NCBI RefSeq assembly: GCF_001293165.1
Contig: NZ_CP010552.1
Location: 558,001-622,000 of the forward strand
Direction: 5' to 3'
Length of the DNA: 64,000 nucleotides
Source: Candidatus Thioglobus autotrophicus
GTDB lineage: Bacteria; Pseudomonadota; Gammaproteobacteria; PS1; Pseudothioglobaceae
Each line of letters starts with the position of its first letter. The stretch's first letter is position 1. This document shows positions 46,814 through 54,430 of this stretch, in pieces. Both the position numbers and the translations under genes were made by a program. The notes beneath the pieces were generated by a model. The model made no database searches. It was given only the letters and a program-made list of their open reading frames with translations, and was not told the origin of the DNA.

Positions 46814-49408
46814 ATGAAATCAGCCTACCTTCAACACGTTAACGAACGTCAACAAGATAATTTACCACCTTTAGCATTAAATGCTGAGCAAGTTGCTTCA
46901 GTGGTTCAGCACCTAATTCAGGGCGATGAAGATGAATTTTATTTAGACCTGCTCACTAACCGTGTGCCACCAGGTGTTGATGAGGCTGCCTATGTGAAGG
47001 CGGGCTTTTTAGCGAGCATTGCCAAAGGTGATCAGCCTTGTAATGCAATCGACCAAAAACAAGCTACTTTCTTATTAGGTACCATGGTGGGTGGCTACAA
47101 TATTGAGCCAATGGTTGGCTTACTAGATAACGATACATTGGCACCGATTGCTGCAACTGGCTTATCTCATACACTACTCATGTTTGATGCGTTTTATGAT
47201 GTCAAAGACAAGGCAGATGCAGGTAATTTGGTCGCCCAACAAGTATTACAATCTTGGGCAGACGCCGAGTGGTTTACGAGTCGTGACAAAGTCGCTGAAA
47301 AAATCTCAGTAACAGTCTTTAAAGTAACTGGAGAAACCAACACGGATGATTTATCTCCTGCACCTGACGCTTGGTCTAGACCTGATATCCCGTTGCACTC
47401 TTTAGCGATGTTAAAAATGACACGCGACGGCATCAATCCAGAAGAACATGGCAAAGTAGGTCCAATTAGCCAAATTGCAGCATTGCAAGAAAAAGGCTTT
47501 CCACTTGCTTATGTGGGCGATGTTGTCGGCACGGGATCCTCACGCAAATCCGCGACCAATTCAGTTTTATGGTTTATGGGCGATGAGATTGCCTACGTAC
47601 CTAATAAAAAAGACGGTGGCGTTTGTTTGGGTGGAAAAATTGCACCTATCTTTTTTAATACCATGGAAGACTCTGGCGCCCTACCAATCGAGCTAGATGT
47701 CGCTCAATTTAATATGGGCGACGTGATTGATATTTACCCTTATGAAGGTGTTGTTAAAGAGCATGGCACTGATAAAGTTTTGAGCACTTTCGAGTTAAAG
47801 TCAGATGTGATTCTTGACGAGGTTCAGGCTGGCGGCAGAATCCCTCTAATCATTGGTCGCGGCCTAACAGCCCGCGCTCGCGAAGCGCTAGAGCTTGAGC
47901 CTTCAACCCTATTCCGCTTACCTGTAGAAATACAAGACACAGGTAAAGGCTACTCATTAGCACAAAAAATGGTGGGCAAGGCCTGTGGCGTTGAAGGTAT
48001 TCGCCCAGGTACTTATTGTGAGCCAAAAATGACAACAGTAGGCTCTCAAGATACCACCGGGCCAATGACACGAGATGAATTAAAAGATCTGGCGTGTTTA
48101 GGGTTTTCAGCAGACTTAACCATGCAATCTTTTTGCCATACAGCCGCCTACCCAAAGCCAGTTGATGTAGAAACACACCACACGCTGCCCGACTTTATTA
48201 TGAACCGTGGCGGTATCTCTCTACGTCCAGGTGATGGCATTATCCACTCTTGGTTAAATCGTATGTTATTGCCAGACACAGTAGGTACAGGTGGCGATTC
48301 ACACACACGCTTCCCTATTGGTATTTCTTTCCCAGCAGGCTCTGGTTTGGTGGCATTTGCCGCTGCCACTGGTGTTATGCCACTAGACATGCCAGAATCA
48401 ATTTTGGTACGTTTTTCTGGTGAAATGCAGCCGGGCATTACCTTGCGTGATATGGTTAACGCTATTCCTCTTAAAGCTATTGAAAAAGGCTTACTAACCG
48501 TTGCCAAAGAAGGCAAAGTTAACGCCTTCTCTGGTCGAGTATTAGAAATTGAAGGCCTGCCTAATCTTAAAGTTGAGCAAGCTTTTGAATTATCCGACTC
48601 TGCCGCTGAACGTTCGGCTGCTGGTTGTTCTATTTATTTAGACGAAGCGCCAATTATTGAGTATTTAAACTCTAACGTAGTCATGCTCAAATGGATGATT
48701 GCACAAGGATATGGCGATAAGAGAACCATTGCACGTCGCATTCAAGCCATGGAAAAATGGCTGGCCAACCCTAAACTCATGAAAGCAGATGCTGATGCAG
48801 ACTACGCAGAAGTCATTGAAATCAACATGAGCGACATTAAAGAGCCAATTTTGGCTTGTCCTAATGATCCTGATGACGTTAAAACACTCTCTGACGTTGC
48901 TAATACCAAGATTGATGAAGTGTTTATCGGCTCATGCATGACCAACATTGGCCACTTCAGAGCAGCAGCCCAGCTATTAAAAGGCAAGTCTGAAATAAAC
49001 ACCGAACTTTGGATTGCACCGCCAACTCGTATGGACGAAAAACAATTAAAACAAGAAGGTGTATATGATGCCTTTAGTGCTATTACTGAGCATACTGAAA
49101 TGCCTGGTTGTTCACTATGTATGGGTAACCAAGCGCGTGTTAAAACTAACGCAACTGTCGTATCGACTTCAACTCGAAACTTCCCAAATCGTCTAGGTGA
49201 TGAAACTAATGTGTATTTATCCTCTGCCGAAGTAGCCGCTATTTCTGCAAAACTTGGCTATATTCCAACTGCGCAAGAATACTTATCTGCAATGAAGGGT
49301 ATTGAGCCAATGGAAGCACAAATTTATCAATATCTAAATTTTGATCAAATTGATGAATACGAAAAGCAAGCAACTACCGTGCCTGTAGAAAATATTCTAA
49401 ATTCATAA
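46814..49408 (+). CDS. acnB: aconitate hydratase B
   Basis: An 864-residue TCA-cycle enzyme, the usual AcnB length. It has the N-terminal HEAT-like domain (YLQHVNERQQDNLPPLALN), a swivel domain with GDVVGTGSSRKSATNSV, then the catalytic domains. The [4Fe-4S] cysteines are in GSCMTNIGHFRAAAQ and PGCSLCMGNQARV. GGDSHTRFPIGISFPAGSG is an active-site loop. It isomerises citrate to isocitrate and may also hydrate 2-methylaconitate. It ends before a bidirectional terminator. Confidence 0.97.
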   Translation: MKSAYLQHVNERQQDNLPPLALNAEQVASVVQHLIQGDEDEFYLDLLTNRVPPGVDEAAYVKAGFLASIAKGDQPCNAIDQKQATFLLGTMVGGYNIEPMVGLLDNDTLAPIAATGLSHTLLMFDAFYDVKDKADAGNLVAQQVLQSWADAEWFTSRDKVAEKISVTVFKVTGETNTDDLSPAPDAWSRPDIPLHSLAMLKMTRDGINPEEHGKVGPISQIAALQEKGFPLAYVGDVVGTGSSRKSATNSVLWFMGDEIAYVPNKKDGGVCLGGKIAPIFFNTMEDSGALPIELDVAQFNMGDVIDIYPYEGVVKEHGTDKVLSTFELKSDVILDEVQAGGRIPLIIGRGLTARAREALELEPSTLFRLPVEIQDTGKGYSLAQKMVGKACGVEGIRPGTYCEPKMTTVGSQDTTGPMTRDELKDLACLGFSADLTMQSFCHTAAYPKPVDVETHHTLPDFIMNRGGISLRPGDGIIHSWLNRMLLPDTVGTGGDSHTRFPIGISFPAGSGLVAFAAATGVMPLDMPESILVRFSGEMQPGITLRDMVNAIPLKAIEKGLLTVAKEGKVNAFSGRVLEIEGLPNLKVEQAFELSDSAAERSAAGCSIYLDEAPIIEYLNSNVVMLKWMIAQGYGDKRTIARRIQAMEKWLANPKLMKADADADYAEVIEINMSDIKEPILACPNDPDDVKTLSDVANTKIDEVFIGSCMTNIGHFRAAAQLLKGKSEINTELWIAPPTRMDEKQLKQEGVYDAFSAITEHTEMPGCSLCMGNQARVKTNATVVSTSTRNFPNRLGDETNVYLSSAEVAAISAKLGYIPTAQEYLSAMKGIEPMEAQIYQYLNFDQIDEYEKQATTVPVENILNS

Positions 49409-49450
49409 AATCAAACGGCATGTTTTAAATGGCATGCTGTTTTCATTAGG

Positions 49451-49489
49451 ACAATAAAAAAGCCGCTATTTAAGCGGCTTTTTTATTGT
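49451..49489. terminator. bidirectional intrinsic terminator between acnB and rpmG
   Basis: A perfect 17-bp stem, arms ACAATAAAAAAGCCGCT and its complement, with a five-base loop ATTTA. Runs of A and T on the two sides give a T tract in both directions, serving acnB (plus) and rpmB-rpmG (minus). Confidence 0.93.
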
Positions 49490-49506
49490 CTGTAAAAAGG
49501 GAAAGA

Positions 49507-49662
49507 TTATTTAATCTTAGCCTCTTTATAGATAACGTGTTGTCTTACAACAGGATCAAACTTCTTAACCTCAACCTTTTCTGGGTGAAGACGCTTGTTC
49601 TTAGTTGTTGTGTAAAAATGGCCTGTCTTAGCCGATGATACTAATTTAATTTTCTCTCTCAT
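49507..49662 (-). CDS. rpmG: 50S ribosomal protein L33
   Basis: A 51-residue protein starting [20 protein letters not shown], then [20 protein letters not shown] and [10 protein letters not shown], a full-length gammaproteobacterial L33. It is the Cys-free form, so it does not bind zinc. It lies nine bases after rpmB and ends just before the shared terminator. Confidence 0.97.
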   Translation of the reverse strand: MREKIKLVSSAKTGHFYTTTKNKRLHPEKVEVKKFDPVVRQHVIYKEAKIK

Positions 49663-49671
49663 ATCTTACTC

Positions 49672-49908
49672 CTAAACCTTTTCGCCACGTGCGCGGATTT
49701 CTTTAAGCACGACTTCAATGCCTTTTTTATCAACAATTCGTAAACCTTTAGCTGTTAGCTTTAGTTTAACAAAACGATTCTCACTTTCCACCCAAAAACG
49801 GTGTGTGTGAAGATTCGGATAAAAACGACGACGCGTTCTGTTGTTTGCGTGTGATACATTATTACCACTAATTGGGCGCTTACCAGTTACTTGACATATC
49901 TTTGCCAT
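49672..49908 (-). CDS. rpmB: 50S ribosomal protein L28
   Basis: A 78-residue protein beginning [23 protein letters not shown], with [15 protein letters not shown], a normal L28. The ribosome site is AAAGGTGAG. It is first in the rpmB-rpmG operon. A TATAAT on the minus strand lies about 30 bases upstream. Confidence 0.97.
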   Translation of the reverse strand: MAKICQVTGKRPISGNNVSHANNRTRRRFYPNLHTHRFWVESENRFVKLKLTAKGLRIVDKKGIEVVLKEIRARGEKV

Positions 49909-49939
49909 GACTCACCTTTCAAAAATCTAAAAGAAACGA

Positions 49940-49945
49940 ATTATA
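49940..49945 (-). promoter_or_regulatory. candidate -10 box for rpmB-rpmG
   Basis: A perfect TATAAT on the minus strand, about 31 bases upstream of the rpmB ATG, in the 121-base gap before the tRNA-Ser gene. No good -35 box is certain. Confidence 0.4.
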
Positions 49946-49990
49946 CTTAAAATTATTTCACTTTCCAGGCTAAATTTTATAAAAATTCTA

Positions 49991-50019
49991 TTTACTATTG
50001 CTTTGATTGGCTGTATCAT
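49991..50019 (+). promoter_or_regulatory. candidate promoter of the tRNA-Ser gene
   Basis: TTTACT (49991-49996) and TATCAT (50014-50019) are separated by 17 bases. Transcription would start about four bases before the mature tRNA 5' end. Confidence 0.4.
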
Positions 50020-50029
50020 ACCCCACTTC

Positions 50030-50119
50030 GGAGGGATGGCAGAGCGGCTGAATGCACTGGTCTTGAAAACCAGCAAGGATTAATCTCCTTCCAGGGTTCA
50101 AATCCCTGTCCCTCCACCA
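50030..50119 (+). tRNA. tRNA-Ser (anticodon UGA)
   Basis: A full cloverleaf with a long variable arm. The acceptor stem is GGAGGGA/TCCCTCC, the anticodon stem-loop is CTGGT-CTTGAAA-ACCAG with anticodon TGA, the variable arm pairs AAGGA with TCCTT, and the T arm is CAGGG-TTCAAAT-CCCTG. CCA is encoded. The discriminator base is A, whereas the serine tRNAs I know from gammaproteobacteria carry G there. An integrase gene lies 223 bases downstream, so the 3' end is a likely attachment site. Confidence 0.97.
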
Positions 50120-50164
50120 CATTACCCCTTATGTAGCAACGATTACCAAGTAATTTTTTAAAAG

Positions 50165-50186
50165 TTTCACTACATTTTCACTACAT
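50165..50186. repeat. tandem 11-bp direct repeats between tRNA-Ser and the integrase gene
   Basis: TTTCACTACAT occurs twice back to back. An inverted partial copy (TATGTAG, complement of CTACATA) lies at 50130-50136. Short repeats flanking the crossover site are typical arm-type binding sites of tyrosine recombinases. The rest of the 50120-50342 gap is AT-rich with no other recognisable element. Confidence 0.5.
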
Positions 50187-50342
50187 ACAAAAAAAACACC
50201 CCATTAATTCACTAGCTTTTTTAGCTCTAGATATTGTTATTTTTTGTTAAGAATTAATTTGCTGGCTGAGAGATTTTTCCATCGATTTGAAAGAATGCAT
50301 ATGGATAACGATATACCTTATTTATGAATAAAGCATAAATAG

Positions 50343-51296
50343 TTATAAATCAACCACAGGTGCATACTTTATTACATCATTTAGATGGTCTGGAGATAAA
50401 TGGGCATACCTCATAGTCATTGTTAAGGTGCTATGGCCTAACACCTTCTGCAAGCTCAAAACATCGCCACCATTCATAATAAAATGACTGGCAAAGGTAT
50501 GTCTCAATATATGTGTACTTTGTCCTTGAGCTTTTTTAATGCCCGATCTTTCATAACAACTCGCAAAAGTATTCTTATTAGCCGCTAATGGTAGATCTAA
50601 TTGAGCTTCTAATTTTGGATTAATTGGAATATATCTATTCTTACCACTTTTAGTATTAAATAAACAAATCTTGCCGTTTCTAATATGCTCAGGTTGCAAG
50701 CTTCTAGCCTCTCCCCACCTTGTGCCGCAAGTTAAGCATATCAAAGCACACAGGTAAGTATCTTTATATTGTTTAAGCTCTTTAAATAATTTTTTTATTT
50801 CTTCATCATCAAGATAAAACAACTCCCTCTCTGGAATCCTGATAGTGCGAACTTCTGCCAAAGGATTTGGATAATTTACTTCTTTCAGGCGTCTCAATTC
50901 ATTAAACACACTTGATAAATAAGTTTGCTTGTTATTAATTGTTTTTGGCTTGTGTACCTTTAGTTTTTTAGCTCGATAATGTGCAAAATCTTTAGCAGAA
51001 AAATCTGAAGCAATAGGGTTGCCCAAATCATTAGCTACCTTCTTTAATAGCGCTTTACGCTGCTCTCCATCTCTCAAGCTTTGACCGTGCATTGCGTACC
51101 ATGCTTCAATTAAATCTAACAACGTTCTATTGTCTTTTTTTACGCTTGCCCAGTCTTTGTTTTGATAGACCTCCGTAATAAAATTACGCTCATAGCCTTG
51201 GGCTTCTTGCCTAGTTTTAAAGCGTTTTTGTATGCGTTTATTTCGCCCTTGAGTAATATCAACGGTAAATGTGCCATTTGGATTTTTTCTGACCAT
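50343..51296 (-). CDS. int: tyrosine recombinase (phage/island-type integrase)
   Basis: A 317-residue integrase. An N-terminal arm-type DNA-binding part (VRKNPNGTFTVDITQGRNKRIQKRFKT) and a SAM-like core-binding domain come first. The catalytic residues Arg193 (GTRWGEAR), His262, Arg265 (HILRH), His288 (LGHS) and Tyr297 (RYAHL) are all intact. The gene points toward tRNA-Ser(UGA), the common layout for elements integrated into tRNA 3' ends. Its ATG is 24 bases after the higA stop. It is probably active by sequence. Confidence 0.93.
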   Translation of the reverse strand: MVRKNPNGTFTVDITQGRNKRIQKRFKTRQEAQGYERNFITEVYQNKDWASVKKDNRTLLDLIEAWYAMHGQSLRDGEQRKALLKKVANDLGNPIASDFSAKDFAHYRAKKLKVHKPKTINNKQTYLSSVFNELRRLKEVNYPNPLAEVRTIRIPERELFYLDDEEIKKLFKELKQYKDTYLCALICLTCGTRWGEARSLQPEHIRNGKICLFNTKSGKNRYIPINPKLEAQLDLPLAANKNTFASCYERSGIKKAQGQSTHILRHTFASHFIMNGGDVLSLQKVLGHSTLTMTMRYAHLSPDHLNDVIKYAPVVDL

Positions 51297-51320
51297 TTTT
51301 TACCTCATTAACGTCATTAT

Positions 51321-51602
51321 TTACACAACCCTTTGAATAGGATTAATACTGTGGTAATTTTCAACATTACAATTAGTTAAATCATAGCTGTCTTGTAAAT
51401 TAAGCCAATATTGCGGGGAGTTGTTAAAGTATTTACCAAGTCTGATTGCCGTATCACTACTAATTGATCGCCTTCCTTTTAAGATGTCACTAATGCGCGT
51501 CTGTTGCACAAAAATATCTTTAGATAGGCGATAAGCAGTAATGTTGTAATCTTCTAGCAACTCTTGTAAGAATTCACCTGGATGGAAGTTATTTTTAATC
51601 AT
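51321..51602 (-). CDS. higA: HigA-type antitoxin (HTH, Xre family)
   Basis: A 93-residue protein opening with FHPGEFLQELLEDYNIT, then an XRE helix-turn-helix (AYRLSKDIFVQQTRISDILKGRRSIS) and the HigA/VapI motif FNNSPQYWLNLQDSYDL. It neutralises HigB and represses the operon. It lies 14 bases downstream of the toxin gene, the reversed order typical of higBA. Confidence 0.92.
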   Translation of the reverse strand: MIKNNFHPGEFLQELLEDYNITAYRLSKDIFVQQTRISDILKGRRSISSDTAIRLGKYFNNSPQYWLNLQDSYDLTNCNVENYHSINPIQRVV

Positions 51603-51616
51603 GGTTATTTCTCCGT

Positions 51617-51898
51617 TTAATAGTAATTAACAATTTCAACATCATAAGCATTGCCGCCTATAAAAATAAAAAATACCCTGTACTGTTGGTTAATCCTTAT
51701 ACCGCTCTGCCCCTTTCTATCGCCAAATAATCCTTCTAAGTGATTTGATGATGGCAAACACAAATCATTTAAACAAGTAGCACTGTCTATTTGCACCAAT
51801 CTCATTAATGCTCTTTTAATAATATGGCTAGGAATCGATTTATGCTTGCCATCAGTTGCAAATTTTTCAGTTCTTTTGTCAGCGTAACTTTTTATCAT
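51617..51898 (-). CDS. higB: HigB-type toxin (RelE/ParE superfamily mRNA interferase)
   Basis: A 93-residue protein. It opens IKSYADKRTEKFATDGK. The middle has NHLEGLFGDRKGQSGIRINQQYRVFFIF, and the end has AYDVEIVNYY, all conserved in HigB. Family members cleave mRNA at the ribosome. The toxin precedes the antitoxin. TATAAC lies six bases before the ATG and repeats lie further upstream. Confidence 0.92.
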   Translation of the reverse strand: MIKSYADKRTEKFATDGKHKSIPSHIIKRALMRLVQIDSATCLNDLCLPSSNHLEGLFGDRKGQSGIRINQQYRVFFIFIGGNAYDVEIVNYY

Positions 51899-51904
51899 AT
51901 TTTT

Positions 51905-51910
51905 GTTATA
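51905..51910 (-). promoter_or_regulatory. candidate -10 box directly before higB
   Basis: TATAAC on the minus strand ends six bases before the higB ATG, the same spacing as at deaD, sbcB, def and fthC. No Shine-Dalgarno sequence is seen. Confidence 0.3.
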
Positions 51911-51949
51911 TAGTATCGTATTGAAATACTATTGTAAAACAATACTATT
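51910..51949. promoter_or_regulatory. candidate HigA operator repeats
   Basis: ATAGTAT (51910-51916) and ATACTAT (51926-51932) form an inverted repeat. AATACTATT is directly repeated at 51925-51933 and 51941-51949. The block sits just upstream of the candidate -10 box of higBA, where autorepression by HigA would act. Confidence 0.5.
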
Positions 51950-52120
51950 TTAAACTACTTTACCAATCTCATCCTTCACCTCTTCCTTAATGTGAGGATT
52001 AACCTGAGGCATGCATTCATCATCATCCGTCATTAGACACTGCGAATGTTCTGGAAATGCAGAGCACAACTTTTTGGCAAATTTAGCTTTATGAGTAGGT
52101 GTTAATACTATTCTTTCTAA
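51950..52120 (-). pseudogene. possible gene remnant upstream of higB
   Basis: Within the 306-base gap between higB and the first pilin gene, the minus strand holds an open frame of more than 55 codons with no ATG start. It reads LERIVLTPTHKAKFAKKL, then CSAFPEHSQCL, MTDDDECMP and KEEVKDEIGKVV, ending in TAA beside the HigA repeats. The composition looks coding, but I do not recognise a family. It may be the 3' fragment of a gene cut by rearrangement, or chance. The pilin promoter lies at the other end of this gap. Confidence 0.3.
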
Positions 52121-52164
52121 TTTTAAAAAAACTACAAAATCAATACATACAACAAAAATATAGA

Positions 52165-52170
52165 TATAAT
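52165..52170 (+). promoter_or_regulatory. candidate -10 box for the major pilin gene
   Basis: A perfect TATAAT (AGATATAATCG) 34 bases before the pilin ATG, followed by the ribosome site GGGAA. No recognisable sigma54 GG-N10-GC site was found, so sigma70-type expression is the simpler reading. Confidence 0.45.
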
Positions 52171-52204
52171 CGAACTAGATTTAATTTAACTTGGGAATAA
52201 AAAA

Positions 52205-52687
52205 ATGAGAATGAATAAAAAAGGTTTTACATTAATTGAATTATTAATCGTAGTTGCGATTATCGGTGTTTTAACTGCAGTAGGAATGCCTATGTATCAA
52301 GGTTATATTGCAACTGCAAAGGTTAATACGTCCAAAGAGAATCATGCCAGAGCTCGTGATTTTATTGCAGCATCATTTACTAAGTGTGCAACAGGACCAA
52401 CAACGGGAATTCCTTTAAAAACAGATGACGCAGGTGCAACAACTGATGTTTTATGTAGTGAGAGTGCAGCAGATTTTGCAAGTGCATTTATACTTCACTT
52501 TAAAAGTGACGGTTGGAAAAATCCTCATGATGGTAATCAATTCTGCTGTAGCGCCGCTGCGCCAAAATTAAAAAGTGGTCCAAATACACAAATAACAGCC
52601 TCTGGAAACATCTTAACAATAAAGACAAATGTAGGTAAAGAGGATGGAACAGATGACAACAAAACCAATACCGTTATAAAAGAGTAG
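52205..52687 (+). CDS. type IV pilin (probable major pilin)
   Basis: A 160-residue prepilin. The leader MRMNKKG is followed by the cleavage site G/FTLIELLIVVAIIGVLTAVGMP with Glu at +5, the class III signal. The mature body has about 150 residues and four Cys: one at FTKCATG, one at VLCSES, and an adjacent pair in NQFCCSAAAPK. The tail is polar and Lys/Thr-rich. Its own promoter and a downstream terminator suggest high expression of a separate transcript. It faces the pilC-to-pilY1 operon. Confidence 0.92.
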   Translation: MRMNKKGFTLIELLIVVAIIGVLTAVGMPMYQGYIATAKVNTSKENHARARDFIAASFTKCATGPTTGIPLKTDDAGATTDVLCSESAADFASAFILHFKSDGWKNPHDGNQFCCSAAAPKLKSGPNTQITASGNILTIKTNVGKEDGTDDNKTNTVIKE

Positions 52688-52711
52688 TACACCTCTCTTT
52701 GTTAACCTAAC

Positions 52712-52751
52712 AAAAAGCAGAATAAGTCTTAGAATTTGTTCTGCTTTTTTT
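52712..52751 (+). terminator. intrinsic terminator between the two pilin genes
   Basis: AAAAAGCAGAA (52712-52722) pairs with TTCTGCTTTTT, and the right arm runs into seven T (52745-52751), with a 16-base loop. It should end most transcripts after the first pilin and let a fraction pass to the second. Confidence 0.8.
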
Positions 52752-52766
52752 AACTTCAAAAAAACC

Positions 52767-53171
52767 ATGTTAAAAACTAAAAAACCATCTTTTACATTAA
52801 TTGAATTACTTATTGTTGTTGCAATATTAGGCGTTATTACTGCTATTGGAACCCCTATTTACAATGGGTTTATTAGCTCTAGCAAGGAAATTACCGCAAA
52901 AAATAGCCTTCGTAATATCTGCTTAGTTCAGGCAGATTATTTTTCTGAAAACAGTAATTACTTACTAACAAGCGTAGATACGACAGTAAAGATTAATGAC
53001 AATCTCTTTGGTAAAAAAACCTTAAATGAAAATGAATCTGAAGGAGGATATCAATATTCTATTACTAAATCACCAGGTGGGTATCAAGCAAAAGCAACGC
53101 CAAAAGACACATCGTCAGACTTAACACCATATTGTGTTGATCACACTGATGGCCCGCCATTCTCTTGCTAA
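52767..53171 (+). CDS. second type IV pilin-like protein with Ser at the cleavage site
   Basis: A 134-residue prepilin. The leader is MLKTKKPS followed by FTLIELLIVVAILGVITAIGTP with Glu at +5. The residue before the cut is Ser, not the near-invariant Gly. The C terminus has a likely disulfide loop (PYCVDHTDGPPFSC). The body resembles PilE-type pilins (NSLRNICLVQADYF, GGYQYSITKS). It has no ribosome site of its own and begins 15 bases after the terminator. It may be a minor pilin. It ends four bases from the convergent pilC. Confidence 0.85.
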   Translation: MLKTKKPSFTLIELLIVVAILGVITAIGTPIYNGFISSSKEITAKNSLRNICLVQADYFSENSNYLLTSVDTTVKINDNLFGKKTLNENESEGGYQYSITKSPGGYQAKATPKDTSSDLTPYCVDHTDGPPFSC

Positions 53172-53175
53172 TAAC

Positions 53176-54414
53176 TTAAAGAGTTTGTCCCATTTGAAAC
53201 ATTGGAGTATACATCGCTACCAAAATAAAACCAACAGTAACACCCATAAATACAATCATGATCGGCTCCAACATTGAGGTTAGCTGAGTAATAGTAACAT
53301 CCATCTCTTCTTCATAATAACGGGCAATTGATTCAAACATCTCCTCCATGTTGCCGGTCCTTTCCCCGACTGAAGTCATTGCGGTAAAAGTAGCTGGAAA
53401 AATAAAAGGATTCTTCTCAAAAAGTACTGATAGCGGCTCACCTGAGAAAACCCCTTTTTTAACCTCAATCATGGCTTCTTTGATAATAATATTATCATTA
53501 GAAGTGGCAGCAATATCCAAAGATTCGATTACTGGTACGCCTGCAGCAGTTAGGTTGCCTTGAATCATTGCAATTTTAGATAGCGCTGATTTTTGAATTA
53601 ATTCACCAAAAAGAGGGAGTTTTAAAATAAATTTATGCCAGCTACGTCTAATCTTATAATTACTCTTAACAAGGGCTGATAAAGAAACACTTATCGCCAT
53701 AAATACAACTGCTAGCAATCCTCCCCCCATTGGATTTCGCATAAATTCACTAATATCTACCACTATTTGCGTAGTTGCCGGCAATCCACCTGGAACACCT
53801 TTAAACATATCTTGAAATACAGGAACAACAAACACCATCATTAAGATAATAACTGCCATTGCTACTACAAGTAGCACTATAGGATAAGTCAAGGCGCCTT
53901 TAATGCTAGATCGAATCTTCTCATCCTTCTCCATACCAATCACTAATTTACTTAAAAATAAATCAACCTTGCCGCTCGACTCGCCCGCTCTTAATAGATT
54001 AATGTAAACGTTATTAAACACATAAGAGTGTTTTGCAAAGGAGTCTGAAAGTGGTGTGCCGGATTCAACATCATTGTGTATCTGAGTAATAACTTGTTTT
54101 AAAGTCGGATTTATCGTTTGTTTTTCAATCATAGAGATAGTCTCTAAAATCGGCAAACCTGCACGTATCATGGTTTCTAATTTTTTGGTAAAAGCAATAA
54201 CTTCATGAATGGGGACTTTTTTCTTAATTCGTTTAACTTTCTTACCTGCGCCATCATCCAACTCAACTTCTTCCCCCGAAACCCTCTCCAAAGAAGTGAT
54301 AATGATCTTGTCTTCTTTTAACTTGAATGCTGCCTCATCTTTATTGAGTGCCTCAACCTTGCCATCAGTATATTGATTACCTTGTATTCCTTTATATTTA
54401 TATACTGCTGCCAT
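53176..54414 (-). CDS. pilC: type IV pilus inner-membrane platform protein PilC (MshG/GspF family)
   Basis: A 412-residue protein with two T2SSF domains, at about residues 75-200 and 280-400. The first has FTKKLETMIRAGLPILETI and RAGESSGKVDLFL; the second has ALSKIAMIQGNLTAAGVPVIESLDI and SVGERTGNMEEMFESIARYYEEE. Three hydrophobic helices are visible. The N-terminal YKYKGIQGNQ is typical. It is the last gene of the operon. It transmits the ATPase motion to pilin polymerisation. Confidence 0.94.
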   Translation of the reverse strand: MAAVYKYKGIQGNQYTDGKVEALNKDEAAFKLKEDKIIITSLERVSGEEVELDDGAGKKVKRIKKKVPIHEVIAFTKKLETMIRAGLPILETISMIEKQTINPTLKQVITQIHNDVESGTPLSDSFAKHSYVFNNVYINLLRAGESSGKVDLFLSKLVIGMEKDEKIRSSIKGALTYPIVLLVVAMAVIILMMVFVVPVFQDMFKGVPGGLPATTQIVVDISEFMRNPMGGGLLAVVFMAISVSLSALVKSNYKIRRSWHKFILKLPLFGELIQKSALSKIAMIQGNLTAAGVPVIESLDIAATSNDNIIIKEAMIEVKKGVFSGEPLSVLFEKNPFIFPATFTAMTSVGERTGNMEEMFESIARYYEEEMDVTITQLTSMLEPIMIVFMGVTVGFILVAMYTPMFQMGQTL

Positions 54415-54430
54415 AAATCACCTTTAATGC

